Shown here: one piece after another, positions 11,084-24,275 of the stretch
Numbering within the stretch: the first letter of the stretch is position 1
Layout of the letters: each line of letters begins with the position of its first letter
DNA from: Ephydatia muelleri
Taxonomy: Eukaryota > Porifera > Demospongiae > Spongillida > Spongillidae
Assembly: GCA_013339895.1 (NCBI GenBank)
Contig: JABACO010000021.1
Span: 1,588,441-1,652,440, forward strand
Length of the DNA: 64,000 bases
Direction of reading: 5' to 3'
Notes under the pieces: model-generated
What the model was told of the DNA's origin: nothing
What the model saw: only the letters and a program-made list of their open reading frames with translations
The model's database searches: none
Made by a program: the position numbers and the translations under genes

Positions 11084-14000
11084 ATGGGGGAGCGCAAAGT
11101 TTTGAATGTAAGTTCGCTCCCTCTCGCCAAGCATCCAATGATGAACTACACTCATGTTGGTAGAAATACTACCCACCGGACTTCGATCCAGCCAAGATAC
11201 CAAAGATAGCCATACCGAAGGACCGTCAGTACGTTGTGCGTTTGATGGCTCCCTTCACCATGCGTTGCCTCACGTGCGGAGACTACGTGTACAAGGGTAG
11301 GAAGTTCAACGCACGCAAAGAGACAGCCATAGGTGAAACCTACCTTGGAATACAGATATACCGCTTCTACATACGATGCCCCAAATGCCTTTCCGAAATT
11401 ACCTTTAAGGTGAGCCTTTTTTTTTTCTTTTTAAAATGAAGGAAACGGATGGAGGGAAGCGAGGCGGGAGTGGAGAAGTAGTTGGTGGACATTGGTGTAG
11501 GTTGCTCTGTCATTATTGACCCTTCAACTGAGACGTGGTTAATTGGATGTAAGGGTGTGTGTTGATTAGGAGACGCATGCGCAGCAGACAATGCAACGCG
11601 CTATGCTGAATGGGAAAGGCTGCAAATTAGCTTGCAAGATTGCGCTTGCCCAGTTCCATCTAAAACACAAGCTCATGGGCTCCTTATCACTTGGCAGCAG
11701 CATATATATATGGTTGTAAAGCACCAATCAGAGTACGGTGTTCACATGATGTCACAACCCAATTACAGTGGAGCTGCTCGATTTGGACCTTGCACAAGTG
11801 CCCCGAGTTCTTCACATTTCAAGGGTTGAAATGTACAGCTAGGTAATATGGTAATATAGGGAGGTCAAACCATGCCTGAAGTAAGTGACAATAATTTGAT
11901 TCAGTGGTCTGGGCATGAGCCTTGACTACTTCAGGGGTCTGGGCATGAGTCTGGACTACTTCAGGGGTCTGGGCACGAGCCTTGACTACTTCAGGGGTCT
12001 GGGCATGAGTCTGGACTACATTAGGGGTCTGGGCACGAGCCTTGACTACTTCAGGGGTCTGGGCACGGGCATGAGACTGGACATGATTCAGGGGTCTGGG
12101 CATGAGGCTGGACATGTGGTCTGGGCACGAGGCTGAACTCACTGCATGTGCATTCCATGCAAGCAACCTCAAATAAAGACCTTTCTCAGATGTTAATGTG
12201 AGGTGGTCGAGCTGGCTCTTAATGATGATTGAGGCCATGTTATTAATGCTATCTCTGCCATGTTATTAACAATCTCTGCTAAGTTATTAATGCTATTTCT
12301 GCCATGTTATTAATGCTATCTCTGCCATGTTATTAATGCTGTCTTAGCCATGTTATTAATGCTATCTCTGCCATGTTATTAATGCTGTCTGTGCCATGTT
12401 ATTAATGCTGCCTGTGCCATGTTATTAATGCTGTCTGTGCCATGTTATTAATGCTATCTCTGCCATGTTATTAATGCTGTCTGTGCCATGTTATTTCCAT
12501 ACAGACAGATCCTGTCACTACAGACTACATTGCTGAGCAGGGCGCGTACAGGACGTTCCAGGCAGGGAGGCTGGCTGAGCAGGAGGAAGAGAGGAAGCAG
12601 CAGGAGAAGGAGGAAGAGGAGGCTGGGAACCCCATGTTGGTGGGTCTCTACAATATGTAACGGAGAGGAGTGAGAGAGGAGAGGAGAGGAGAGGAGGGAA
12701 CTGGTGCCATAGGGGAGTGAGAAAGGAGGGAGAGGAGAGGAGGGAACTGGTGCCATAGGGGAGTGAGAGAGGAGGGAGAGGAGAGGAGGGAGAGGAGAGG
12801 AGAGAACTGGTGCCATAGGGGAGTGAGAGAGGAGGGGAGAGGAGAGAACTGATTCCATAGGGGAGTGAGAGAGGAGGGAGAGGAGAGAACTGGTGTCATA
12901 GGGGAGTGAAAGAGGAGGGAAGAGGAGAGGAAAATCTAGCTTCGAACTGCTGTAATGGGGAGTACATACATTATAAGCTGTGTATGCATTTTCAGTGTCG
13001 TTAATTAGAATGCATTTCCATGCAGGCACTAGAGAACAGGACAAAGGAGTCAAGGCGAGAGATGGACGTGCTTGATGCCTTGGAGGAGATCAGAGACATG
13101 AATGCAAGACATGCCCAAGGTATGCATTGTGAAAATGGGGATTGAACACCCCTGAGACAACAATTTTATAGCCCATGTTTGATTGAGTTTATGAGCCTGT
13201 GGCTTCATTCACATGGGATAGAGTGATATCAGTTGTGAATCGTACAGTAACTTAATTTGCTGTATTGTATTCTAATCGATGATTGATACTCTTTTTAATA
13301 TGGCCAAAGCTTCAAACCAGGAAGTATCTCTGCTATGTTTTTAAAAGTGGCAATCCACTTATAATGTCTGGAATACAGGTCTAGATGACAAGTCTATGTA
13401 CAGTGATTTGCTATGGTGTGCCCGTTTGTGGATAGGTTGAAGATTGTATTCGTTCAACTAACCACTTTCTACATCACTGACCGTGTGAAAAGCACAACAC
13501 AACACACTACAATTACTGTTAGCACAAACGAAAGAAAGCTGTGGTTCCTTTTTCGCCAATTGCTTGAGTACTCCTTACTTTGGATGTGGTTGCAATGAAT
13601 GGGTTGCAATGAATGGGCTGCAATGAATGGGCTGCAGAAGTTGTTTGACATACGCTATGTCATACGTTGCTTTGAAAAAATATCCTTTACTACTGTCATG
13701 TCATTAGGTCATTTGTTCTTGGTGACAGTATAAGGACCTTGTATATATCCTTCATCATTGAAATGTACATGTATTGATGGAATTAAATAACATGACAGAT
13801 CGTGTCTGACCAACTATCTAACACAATGACCAATCACTTTTGAAAAGCTGCTTACATTGTAAATTGATCAATTTGTGGCTTGGCGTTAACCTTATTGCAG
13901 GCTTGGTTGAGAGGTTGTGGTGTAAGAGGGTGTGTCCAAATATTTACATCATGGATACTCAGAGGATCTGGTCAATTACTTACCACTAATGTAACTCTTC

Positions 14001-14511
14001 TGTTTGCAGTCAACCTCCAGGAACTAATAGAGAAGCATGCAGATGTGGAGAAGAGGACTAAGGAGCAGGAAGAAGAGGAGGATGAGGCTCTTGTCAAAGC
14101 TGTCTTTAGCAAGCCAGAGGAGATAGTCAAACGCGTTGTTGAGGATCAAGAGGAGGAAGAAGAGCAAGGACAACTATCTTCCGGCCATAGTGACAAACAG
14201 AAAGAGGTAAGTGCATGTGTGTGTGTGTGTGTTAGTAACTATGATTGTGTGTGTGTGTGTGTGTTTGTGTGTGTTAGTAACTATGATTGTGTGTGTTAGT
14301 AACTATGATTGTGTGTGTTAGTAACTATGATTGTGTGTGTTAGTAACTATGATTGTGTGTGTTAGTAACTATGATTGTGTGTGTTAGTAACTATGATTGT
14401 GTGTGTTAGTAACTATGATTGTGTGTGTTAGTAACTACGATTGTGTGTGTTAGTAACTATGATTGTGTGTGTTAGTAACTATGATTGTGTGTGTTAGTAA
14501 CTATGATTGTT

Positions 14512-14564
<53 letters not shown>

Positions 14565-14949
14565 TGTTTGTGTTATTATTTGTATTGTGTGAATGCACGG
14601 ATGCTGTGGAATGCAGCTGTTACTGGAGTCTATTCACTGACAGGAACCTGTGGCTAAGAAATCCAAGTTGTCTCTACCTGAACCCAAGGCTTCAGCCTTC
14701 AGTAAAAAGGTGCTATCTGGATTGGTGAAGAGAAAGCCATCTTTGGGATGCACTCCAAAGACTTTGCCAGTCCACACAGTTGCCACTTTACGGGCAGCTG
14801 TTAGTTCCACTCAGGCAACTGTAAATTCCACACAGACAACCAGTACAGCTGTACCTCAAGCAGGGCAACAAACAGTGGCCACGATACAGTCTTCAAACTC
14901 TCTTGGAGCCCTTTGTGCATATTCTGATGATTCTGACCAATCTGATTGA
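11084..14949 (+). CDS. YJU2: YJU2/CCDC94 splicing factor
   Basis: Yju2 joins the spliceosome to promote the first catalytic step (branching). Exons: 11084-11107, 11164-11409, 12505-12639, 13026-13119, 14010-14206, 14644-14949; all phases agree and give 333 aa (human 323). The start MGERKVLN matches the invariant N-terminus of the family. Exon 2 carries the YPPDFDP segment, [13 protein letters not shown] and the zinc-binding pairs CLTC and CPKC. Exon 3 has TDYIAEQGA and ends NPM; exon 4 begins ALENRT, as in vertebrates. The middle is a Glu-rich coiled coil and the C-terminus ends [15 protein letters not shown], like the human SLSQLGAYLDSDDSN. Intron 1 is 56 bp, while introns 2 and 5 are swollen by minisatellites. 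A possible attaaa polyadenylation signal lies near 15001. Confidence 0.95.
11926..12135. repeat. 30 bp minisatellite, YJU2 intron 2
   Basis: About seven copies of ggggtctgggcatgagtctg plus gactacttca, with variation between catgag and cacgag. Open on both strands, giving spurious frames. Confidence 0.9.
12243..12500. repeat. 23 bp minisatellite, YJU2 intron 2
   Basis: About eleven copies of tgccatgttattaatgctg plus a short variable part. It runs right up to the 3' splice site of exon 3 (acag at 12501-12504), so the polypyrimidine/branch region of this intron is made of the repeat. Confidence 0.9.
12660..12940. repeat. Purine-rich minisatellite, YJU2 intron 3
   Basis: Irregular copies of aggagagaactggtgccatag and ggggagtgagagaggaggg. 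Purine on the coding strand; no exon. Confidence 0.8.
14207..14565. repeat. 22 bp minisatellite and (GT)n, YJU2 intron 5
   Basis: About twelve copies of gtgtgtgttagtaactatga plus tt, followed by a (GT)n run. Begins only a few bases after the exon 5 donor. Confidence 0.9.
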
Positions 14950-15721
14950 TCTTTTTTTAATTGACCGCCACTTATAAAGAAAAAATATGTATCGTGACTT
15001 ATTAAAATGAGATGGGATAGTAGCAAGGTGTTGAAATCCTGAATAAGAACAGGATTTATAGAGAATGTACAAGTGACAGTGGTGGTATTGTTCTTTAATT
15101 TATTCTACGCAATTAACCAATAGAAGTTTATTTTGTTGCAATACTAGATTAGTGAAAGGTCTGCACTGTAAGCAGAACGACCACCAATAACCTACCGAAA
15201 AGAAAAAGGCCAGGTATACATGTAGATTAATCAGAAGGGTGTTGTGTCATGTCATCGTGTATGGAATTGCGACGACGTCAAACTCTTGACTTGTGGGGGT
15301 GGGGGGGCTGAGTGGGAAGAGCTTTATATGCACCAGGTGAGCCGAAAACAAACGCGCGATTTCAAACATTAATATCTACGGTTTAAGCGCTCATAACAAC
15401 GAAAAGTCTTCCACACTTCATATTCCAAGTTACATATCTTGTGTGCTGCTGCTGCTACTCTGGTCGCATGTTTTGCGTGTTATCTATCTCTTTTGTCTTT
15501 CAATACCCGAGGGCAAGAGGCGTGGCAGCACTAGTAACATTCAGGGGTTTCAGTTTTCCAATTTGTTAGGCAACTTGTTTCCGACCTTAACCCGCCCCAC
15601 ATCTTTTTTTTTTGTTGTTGTTGAAATGCACGATGTTGCTTGGAGGGGTTTTAGAATGGTTGGGATGTCAGAATAAGGTGGGTCACCGTGACTTGTTTGT
15701 TGTTGTTCAAAAGCAAGCTCC
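14950..15721. other. Intergenic, nothing distinctive
   Basis: Between the YJU2 stop and the death-domain gene start. A G-rich stretch at 15294-15308 and ordinary unique sequence; I see no RNA gene or ORF worth calling. Confidence 0.5.
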
Positions 15722-16616
15722 ATGGAACATTTGCTCGACCCCGAAGACTTGGATAGTCTTTATGCCCTCTTAAGACGTGCGAGCAAGCACTGGAGGGACA
15801 TAGGCAGACACCTTGGGTTCACAGTATCCGAGCTTGACAAAATCACGACTAAAACTGGTGTGTCTCAAATCGACCACTACTTCCAAGAATTGCTTGACAT
15901 GTGGTTAAATAGATCACCTCCAGAGCATCAGTTCCCATTTACAGAAGACCTTGCCAAGGCACTCCGAGAGGTCAAATCTCACCGCATGGCATACGACTTG
16001 GAAAATTCGAAGGAATTTATGGCAGACAAAAGGCTTCAAGCGAAGGAAGGTAAAACGCCACCCCTTCACACATCAATGGCATATGTGCAAGCATTACTTT
16101 ACTAGATATTACTTTAGAGTGCAAAGCAAACCTTGTTTCATTTTTACACCTCCAGCTGAATTAACACAGTTCAAAGAAACTGAACCATCAGCCAACAAGG
16201 GCGAAGAAACAGCTACCATGGAAACTGAACCACTCGCCATTGTACCACCAGCAACCAAGAGGAAAAAAACTGAGTCACACTCTGCAACCATGGTAACTGA
16301 ACTACCTAAAGCTGACTCATTACCAGCAACCATGGAAACTGAACTACCTAAAGCTGACCCATTACCAGCAACCATGGAAACTGAACTACCTAAAGCTGAC
16401 CCATTACCAGCAACCATGGAAACTGACCCACTGACAACCGTAGAAACTGGTCTGCCAACTAACTCAAAAGCTGTGCCACTACTATCAACCATGAAACCTA
16501 AACCATCACAGACTGAAGACATGAAATCGGCAGTATGCTGCACATGGTATCGTTTTATTGTTTGTTTCAGCCTGTTTATTTTATTTTTGTCTTTGCTCAT
16601 CACCTGGGTGACATGA
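15722..16616 (+). CDS. Tail-anchored death-domain protein with Pro/Thr repeats
   Basis: Two exons, 15722-16049 and 16156-16616, joined in phase to give 262 aa. Residues about 5-95 form a death domain: DLDSLYALLRR, HWRDIGRHLGF, SELDKI, YFQELLDMWL and TEDLAKALREV are the usual helix landmarks, with the conserved Trp and the LL-x-x-WL motif. Death domains assemble homotypic signalling platforms for apoptosis or NF-kB. Exon 2 encodes a disordered linker with repeats of ELPKADPLPATMET and ends in a hydrophobic stretch of about 20 residues (YRFIVCFSLFILFLSLLITW) two residues before the stop. That is a tail anchor, so the death domain should face the cytosol from an ER, mitochondrial or other membrane. 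I recognise no direct human orthologue. No signal peptide or caspase domain. Confidence 0.8.
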
Positions 16617-18249
16617 TTTGATTATGTATTCTATTGAATAGAGTTTAAACTGAAGAAAGGTTTTGATCATAATATTACAATAATGTATCATAATTTAAAT
16701 ACCAGTAACTACGTTAACACACAAGGTGCACATTAGACTTTAATAATGCCACAACCAAAATCAGAATAAGCACTTGTGAATTAGCACTCTATTGAATGCT
16801 CTGGACTGTGACTATTAAGTTGACTTCTGCACTCTCCGATTCTCAGTGTTGAATGGGTTGAAATCTTGAATAGGTCCTTTTTTTGCGTAAACGATCCCAT
16901 ATAAGAGGTAAATCCTATGATTGTTAAGGTGCTGAATTTTTTTATTTGCCCTACATTTCAACATCTATTGCCCATACTGGAAATTGTATAATGTATGCGC
17001 TAGAAAACGATCCCATATAATTACAATGAATAATAATAACTAGGATTTGATGTATTTGTCAGTGTATAGCCAGATGGTGAAAGCCACATGAGAACCCCAA
17101 GCCACCATATCTTCCAACTACAGTATTGTTATTTTATTAAATAAAAATACAATCAGGGAAGGGTCAAACACACCAAATACTGAGGATGGCCATTAGGAGA
17201 ACCACATGGCAAGCCTTAATGCTGGAGTCTCAGCCCCACAAACCCCATAGGATTCAACAACCCCTAGTATAATTAGTGCTCATTATATTAAAATGTACAC
17301 AATTCTGATACACCATGGGGCGATGTTCTTCCCCTGAGGGAGTGCACCCTCTGTGAATGGACAAATGATATGCACCTCGAGTTAGATAGGCAGGTTTCTG
17401 GGCTAAACACCACATCAGAATTTAATGCAGTGTGTGCATCAAATGAGGTTGAGGCACACAATGCTGAGTGGAGTGACCTAGCTAGAGCTAGCTAGTCCTT
17501 GCACCTATGTGACCTAGCTAGTCCTTGCACCTATGTGACCTAGCTAGTCCTTGCACCTATGTGACCTAGCTGGTCCTTGCACCTATGTGACCTAGCTAGT
17601 CCTTGTACCAATGTGGCCTGGTCCTTGCACCCATGTGACCTGTGGTCCTTGCACCCATGTGACCTGGGGTCCTTGCACCCATGTGACCTGGGGTCCTTGC
17701 ACCAATGTGGCCTGGTCCTTGCACCCATGTGACCTGGGGTCCTTGCACCAATGTGGACTGGTCCTTGCACCAATGTGTGGCCTGACCTTGGCTTTATTCT
17801 CACCTTTCTGTTCCACAAAGACAGGCAGGAAGGTGTAGTTTGGTTCCCAACATAGCTGCATCGAAGACTTACCTTCACCTCTAATATTCATGGCATTTGC
17901 AAGAATATCTCAAAAGCAGGTGAAAGGATAATAATTGCACCTACATTGGTGATGGGTACAGTGACATTCAACAGTAACCAGTTGGTGCACTAATTCAACT
18001 CAAGTTCACTATGAAAGAAAAACAGCAGCAGTGATAACATAAAACTGTTTACATGCAGCTTAATATACTTATGCCTCAAAATGTAGACACTAAATTTAGT
18101 TAACCCACAACACAGTATCCCAGACATGCTCAATATGACAATCACGCAAAGTAATGACCACAATGGCAGCAGCAGAGAAACAATAACACAATGACCACAC
18201 AAAGGTTAGTAGGAGGATATCACTGATGTGGAGTAAAGCACATTGGTTC
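16617..18249. other. Intergenic with 26 bp minisatellite at 17465-17790
   Basis: Mostly unique AT-rich sequence. 17465-17790 is a tandem array of gtgacctagctagtccttgc plus acctat, changing to a gtgacctggggtccttgcac form. Frames across the array on both strands are artefacts. It separates two convergent genes. Confidence 0.7.
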
Positions 18250-18250
18250 T

Positions 18251-18256
18251 TTTATT
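18251..18256 (-). promoter_or_regulatory. Polyadenylation signal AATAAA, CCDC6
   Basis: tttatt on the plus strand, so AATAAA on the minus strand, about 95 bp past the CCDC6 stop codon. Confidence 0.5.
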
Positions 18257-18349
18257 TTTCCCCTGATTATCAGTTTGCTTAAATTGGCCTATAGCAAAAA
18301 CCTTGTGAGCAGCAAGCAGAGCAGCTTTACAGACATTTTCTTAATTTTC

Positions 18350-21300
18350 TTAGTGTGTTGTAGGCCGTCCCTTCATACTGGATCCACTGTGTGTGCGCTG
18401 CCTTTGCAAGGACTGCTGGGACTGTTGCTGTGGCAACTGTGGGTTGGAGCCGAAGCTAGAGGTGCGGCCTGCAATAGGTGACGGAGATGCAAAAACGTTT
18501 CCCGCTCCCATGTGAGCTGCTTGGCAAGAAGTAAAATGGTTTTGTGTCATTTTAGAGGGGTGCAAAAAATTAAGCACCATGCATTACACAATATTTTAAA
18601 TATATGACAATGACATTGTATTGCAAACTGGTTAGTAAGTATCCCACACTGCTCCCCAGATAGCTACATTTTTTATGGTGTGCATTAATTAGAGTGTAAA
18701 AGAAACTACTGTACTAGCCAAGCATTGATCTTTGCGCGCATGCCAAGTATGTTGCATTGCAAACCTAGATATGTTTGAGCAGCAATAGCACAAGGTTGAC
18801 AACATACGTGGTGCTGGAGAAATGGAGCGTCTTGTAGGGGACGGGGAGACAGGAGCAGGGCTCGAAGCATGAAGGTGGCGACCGCTCGCCATCTCATTGA
18901 AGTGTCTTGATGGAATGAATAGACACGGTGATGACACACGGAGTGCCAAGTGTCCCTCTTACCTTTCGTCATCCATCTCAAGGCTTGACTCGGATTCTGA
19001 CAGCTGACGAGTCAGCTGTTCGCGGCGCTCCGTCTCCCTCAGCAACCGGCGCTGAAGCCTGATATTTTCCTCTCGCAGGGCCTTTTCTTCCTCCTCCACC
19101 ACTTGCATCTTCTCACGATCTGAAAATGGTTAAAATGAAACTCTCATCCAGACCTCTTAAAATAGCTACACATGACCCCATGTACACTCAGTGCTCACGC
19201 AATGGCAGCGTACCAACACATCAAAACCCCACCTTCAATTAGTGATGGTTGTCAACAAATGTGTGCATACCAAATACATTTTGTGCACATATATGCACAT
19301 ACAACCTCATGCCAGCATATGGACACAAGTGATCAGAGTGTGTGAAGACGATACTTCTGCTCATTGCTTTGTGAATATTGTCACATCTCTACATGCTAGA
19401 GATTACCATGCCACAGTACCACACACTTCATCAATAGAAAAGCGCCCCCAAGTTTACTAGTAGTATTCATTGGGCGGAGTTGAATTCATGAGTTTGTGGC
19501 TTACCCACTCTGAAATACATGTAGGGCATAACACCCAACTGTTACTGTGGAAGAGACCAAATAGCGTTGGTCTTCCCATAGAAAACTAAACACACACTTT
19601 GAAAGGACAGTGCATGCTACATGCATTGAGGTTTTTCAGCGCTCTCACTTTTTGTCTGCGTCTCATTCAGCTCCTTCTTCAGCTTATCCACTTCAGTGGA
19701 CAGCTGGAGAATTCTTGAGTTTAGGGCAGCATCACTGGACTTGTCATTGGGTGAGGGTGGGGGGGTAGACCCCAGTCTTGTCTCAAGCTCTCTGGATCAT
19801 GAGGATGGGGAGGTGTCAGGGAAGGGAGAGAAGGCCACAAGGAAGCAAGGGTGGTAGTAACTGAGCTTAAACATTGTGCGGCCCTGCCATCCCAAATAAA
19901 TAAATAAATAAATAAAAACTTGTCCCTATGCGTGCATGAAGTGTACATCCAAGCCCACATTCCCCTGCAAAAATTTAATTTCAGCCAACCATGTTTGAGC
20001 TAATTCAAAAATACATCCGAATAACATTTTATCCACAATATTGGCCTAATGCCAACATATCATTATTGTAGTCGTTTAAGCATACTATTTATAGCATCAA
20101 AAAGCTATAAATAGCATGCTCAAGCAGCAGATACTGTGTGCCACATAAACAATGTACACTCCATTTGGATGCACACACCTACAAACAACATCACTGTTTC
20201 TTTTTGGTTGTTGGGAAAGTTTGCAAAATTCATTGGGAGGGTAGGGCCTTCCCAAGTCCAAACACAAAACAGTTATACTTGCTTATCTTAATTCTGAATA
20301 TATATTAAATTAGTTCTGACTCTAGATCTGATCTTAGTTCTGAATCTACATTGGGGAAGATACCACATGTGCAAGCAAACATGTACCACACCTCCCAGAG
20401 CCCACAAATGAGAACAACATAACTAGTGACAGGTTTTTTCTAGTGAAGGAACTTGTCTAGGACATGTTCCAAATCTGCAGAACAATTATCAGTAGTTGCT
20501 CCTTCTAACCTGCCAATTAAACCGCATAAAAACCCACATATCAATGAACACTTTGCCTCCATAAAAGTACATCTCTACTAAGACTGTCAAGGGTAAACAA
20601 TGTGCTATGCTTGAAATCAGAACAGTGGAAAGGAGGTGTAGGCAGTGTGTGTGTGTGTGTATGTGTGATGAGAAGAGATACCTTTTTTCTTGCTCAACCT
20701 TGTCCATTCGTTTCCACAGTTTGTTGACCAACATCTCCTGCTCTTGCTCAAGAGTGTTCTCAAGGTCAATCTTTTCTCTCCGCAGCTGTGGCATGCAGCA
20801 AACAGGAGACACAACTGAACCACATTAGTGTGCACATAGTGTACCATATCACTAAGCAGAAGAATCAATCACACAATCCAATAATGAACAAGTGAAAAAT
20901 AACGCAACATCACATTAAATACCCAAATCTCCCTCTCATTACACAGAGATTGTGGGCACATGTCCCCACTTTGACCCCTTCTACCCATTATTACTTAATT
21001 GTAACCTGCTCAAGGCCTGTCTGTTTGGTCGTAGTCTCCTTCTCCAAACGATCTATCTTTTTCATCAGCTTGGATACCTGCTGCTCCTGTTCCTGCTCCA
21101 GTGTCTGCTCCAGCTGCACCTTCTCTTGCCGTAGCTGCAACCAAGTGGAAAGAAAAGCTTTCAGTTGGTGACCAAACAAAGGCACCGTTTCTGTCAGATC
21201 CCACCACAGTCTACTGTTTTGTCATCGTCTCATTCACTATGCAAACATAATTTCCCTTTTCATTACCTAAATTTAGACATGAAACCTCCTTTTGAATGCA

Positions 21301-22664
21301 ATGGCCCTTTTAATTAGAAGATTTAGGTTGTAGAAATGCATGACTGGAAAGTTGAGACAAAACACAGACCTATAAGACATGGAGTGATTGTCACCTTTGG
21401 TGATGGCTTGTTATATGAGGTTAAATTTAAAAAGGCAGGCCCAATTCTGCAAGGGCCTGCCCTAGCATGCTTGGGCATGCCTGCAACCAGGTGATAAACA
21501 TAAACCCTTCCCAGCTTACCTGTGCTAGCTTTCTAGACAGATCATTGGTCAAGTATTCCTCTTCTTGTTCATAGTTCATTGCCAACGCTTCTTTTTCTTT
21601 CTTGAGAGAGTGGATCTTTTTAAGGAGAGTATTAGAAATGAACTCTTCCTCTTGTTCTGCTTGTGCTTGCTGGAAAGGATAGTGTGGAGGGTGTGTGTGT
21701 GTGTGTGGAGAGGGTGCAAGTATGCATGAGGATGGTAGGACGGGGTGCGAATAGAGAGGGAATAAAAACAAGAAGTGCACACACGGCCGACAACTGTTGG
21801 GAAGTTATCAAGTAGGCAGCTGGCCAGTCATTGATAGTGTCTCTGAACCGTAAAAACAGGGAAACTTCTACACATAAAAGATTTGCCTACACACCATTTG
21901 TATTCACCCTCCACCTACTACATATGTACACCATGTTCCATGCCACAGAAAATGGGAAGCACACAATAAGGCTACATACTACAGCAGCAGAACAAACACA
22001 TGTTGTCCCTTAACTGGGCAAATCCATACAAGTGGTATTCCCATGCTATGCAGGCAGCAAAGCTAACATTTTACACCCACACCCACACACATGCACACAC
22101 ATGCACACACACAGTAAATACATGTAATGTTGTATTGAGTGTCCTATGCAAGGACTAGCGAACTATCACTGATACCTACATTCCAGATAAGATGGTACAC
22201 AACAAGCACTTTACTACCATCGTTGGATTAGCTGCCAAGTCACATAATGTCAGTGTGCAAGAGTGCCAAGTCACATGCAAAAGGCCTTTTCTCCATAGCT
22301 GTGAATCTATACGCGTGTTTATTAACGCTGCACGCGCACCATGCAACACTTACAATGGTGACAGATGCCTGCCTTAGACGCTTGTTCTCTTCGACCAAAT
22401 TTTTGCATTTCAGACGAAGAAGTTCAAGCTCCGACTTTAGAACCGCGTTCTCTTGAATAACGGTCGCAAGGCGGGCACTTTCTATGTCTTCATACCGGGG
22501 GGGGGGGGGGTTAGTTTTATGAACTTTCTGCTTAGCCGTTGGTGTGGCCTACCTGTTGTACTTTCAGTCGTAGACATTGAGCTCTCCAAGCTCTCCATAG
22601 AACTACTCTTGGCCGCCTGGAAATTGGACATTCCCGACGAATTATGCTTCGTGTATGTACTCAT
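18350..22664 (-). CDS. CCDC6: CCDC6, coiled-coil domain containing 6
   Basis: CCDC6 (H4) is a coiled-coil protein linked in mammals to the DNA-damage response and to PP4 regulation. Exons on the minus strand, 5' to 3': 22553-22664, 22354-22481, 21520-21669, 21006-21134, 20682-20785, 19649-19791, 18963-19119, 18808-18905, 18350-18519. Phases fit throughout, giving 396 aa (human 474). Near-identical blocks: [83 protein letters not shown] and [15 protein letters not shown]. The last two exons encode a Ser/Pro-rich tail ([19 protein letters not shown]) that could be a kinase target. The acceptor of the last exon could be 3 bp further in (18516). The human glycine-rich N-terminus and proline-rich C-terminus are absent. 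Confidence 0.95.
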
Positions 22665-24275
22665 ACAGAGTTTTTCATCGCAGATTCCCTCACAGTTTTC
22701 ACCGTACTAGTAGCACAAGAAGAATGAACTGATTAAGTGCTATCAGCAAGAATAACATGCTTACTTGAGTTTGAACCGAACGCTGCTTACTATACCCAGT
22801 ACTGACAACAGTGAACACGAGAAGGCAAGTGCCACGTGACTAACACCTGTTAATAACTATTGAGCCATCTATAATTCAATTAACTGTTTTGTTTTTTTTA
22901 GAAAGTCAAGTGTAATGTAGTCGTCCGTTTTACTGCGGATATGGCGGTGAAGCTTTTCGCCTAACACCTGGCCTTCCCCCTACACACTTAGTCCTGCCTG
23001 CTTTTTTTCTATGCTGTCCCTACGAGTATTCATATAGCGCACAATAGGCTTAAATAAAATATATTAACTATTTCCTCTTTTTCTTCTAGTGGCGGATTGA
23101 ACTAAGTGCCATGTACATTGATCGTCACCATCAACTAACTTACTGTACAGGCGTTCTTCAATGAAAATTCACCTGCAACGCGACAAGTGTAAGCATTCCC
23201 CAATGAATGTAATTAATGTTTTGTTTACCTCAATCCAGCAAGACTTTGCACTACAATTCTCACTTGCATCCCTCCCTTCCGCGACACCCAGCAAAAGGCT
23301 CTTGGCAAAGACTTGGTCAAGATGCCAATAATTATTACTGGTATTACCACACCTGTATTCTTCTTGGAAATCAGACAGTTATAATTACAGTTGTTTCATG
23401 CCAAGAGGAATACAGGTGTGGTCATGAAACTAATAGTTAAAATAGTTATCTTGATAATGTCATTTCTGGTTTTTATTTGTGCATTTCCTTTTGAAAATTA
23501 TATTGCAGATTCAATATGATTTCTTGGCATCTTGGCCTAGTATAACTTTTTGCCGGGCACTTCTCCGCAGGCCCAGGCCTCAGGAAGGGTGTGGCAGTGG
23601 GAAGCTATAATTTGATCTTCCACAATGCACAATGGAGCCATCCCAATTCCCTGTCCATTCACACCATCCTTGCTACGACTGGGGCATTGGTGATGATGGA
23701 TCAGATAGTTTCATAAAACGGATAGCTTACAAGGCATTCCATTACAACAGGTCAAGAAATTATCAGACCCTTCTCCTTGATTGCTGATTAATCGTCATCT
23801 TTTGTATAAGCCTCAGCTCAAATTTACTGATTGTTTATGTCATCTTAGGAATTTCTGATATGTGAATTACCAACAAAGTAATGAGAATATCTTACTTATC
23901 TGAAATTACAAGATATGTAACTATATAATTGCTATCAAAGCATAAATCTGGAGGTTACGACCTCCTTTCAAGCTTATTCCATATTGTGCACATGTGAATG
24001 CACCTTAACATCACGCTGTAGTAGAAAAGAATGTCAGGATGAATAGACCTCTGCCAGCTCAGAAGCTTGTGGACATGTGATGGAGACACTCCTGATTGAA
24101 AATAGCTGTGGCTTATTTCATAGTGCACTTACTTTCGGCTGGACACTGATGCCCCTACCACCTGTATATTATATCAACCATTGCTGCTACAGCTCTTAGA
24201 ATACTGAGAATCATTCCCTGTGACATATTTTAAAAAGAATTTGTGAGACATACAAAAACAGAATGAAACATCGTG
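22665..24275. other. Intergenic between CCDC6 and the RA/heptad gene
   Basis: Upstream of CCDC6 there is an E-box CACGTG at 22842-22847. A small hairpin at 23348-23421 pairs ccacacctgtattcttcttg with its complement. No credible ORF, RNA gene or transposon end otherwise. Confidence 0.5.
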
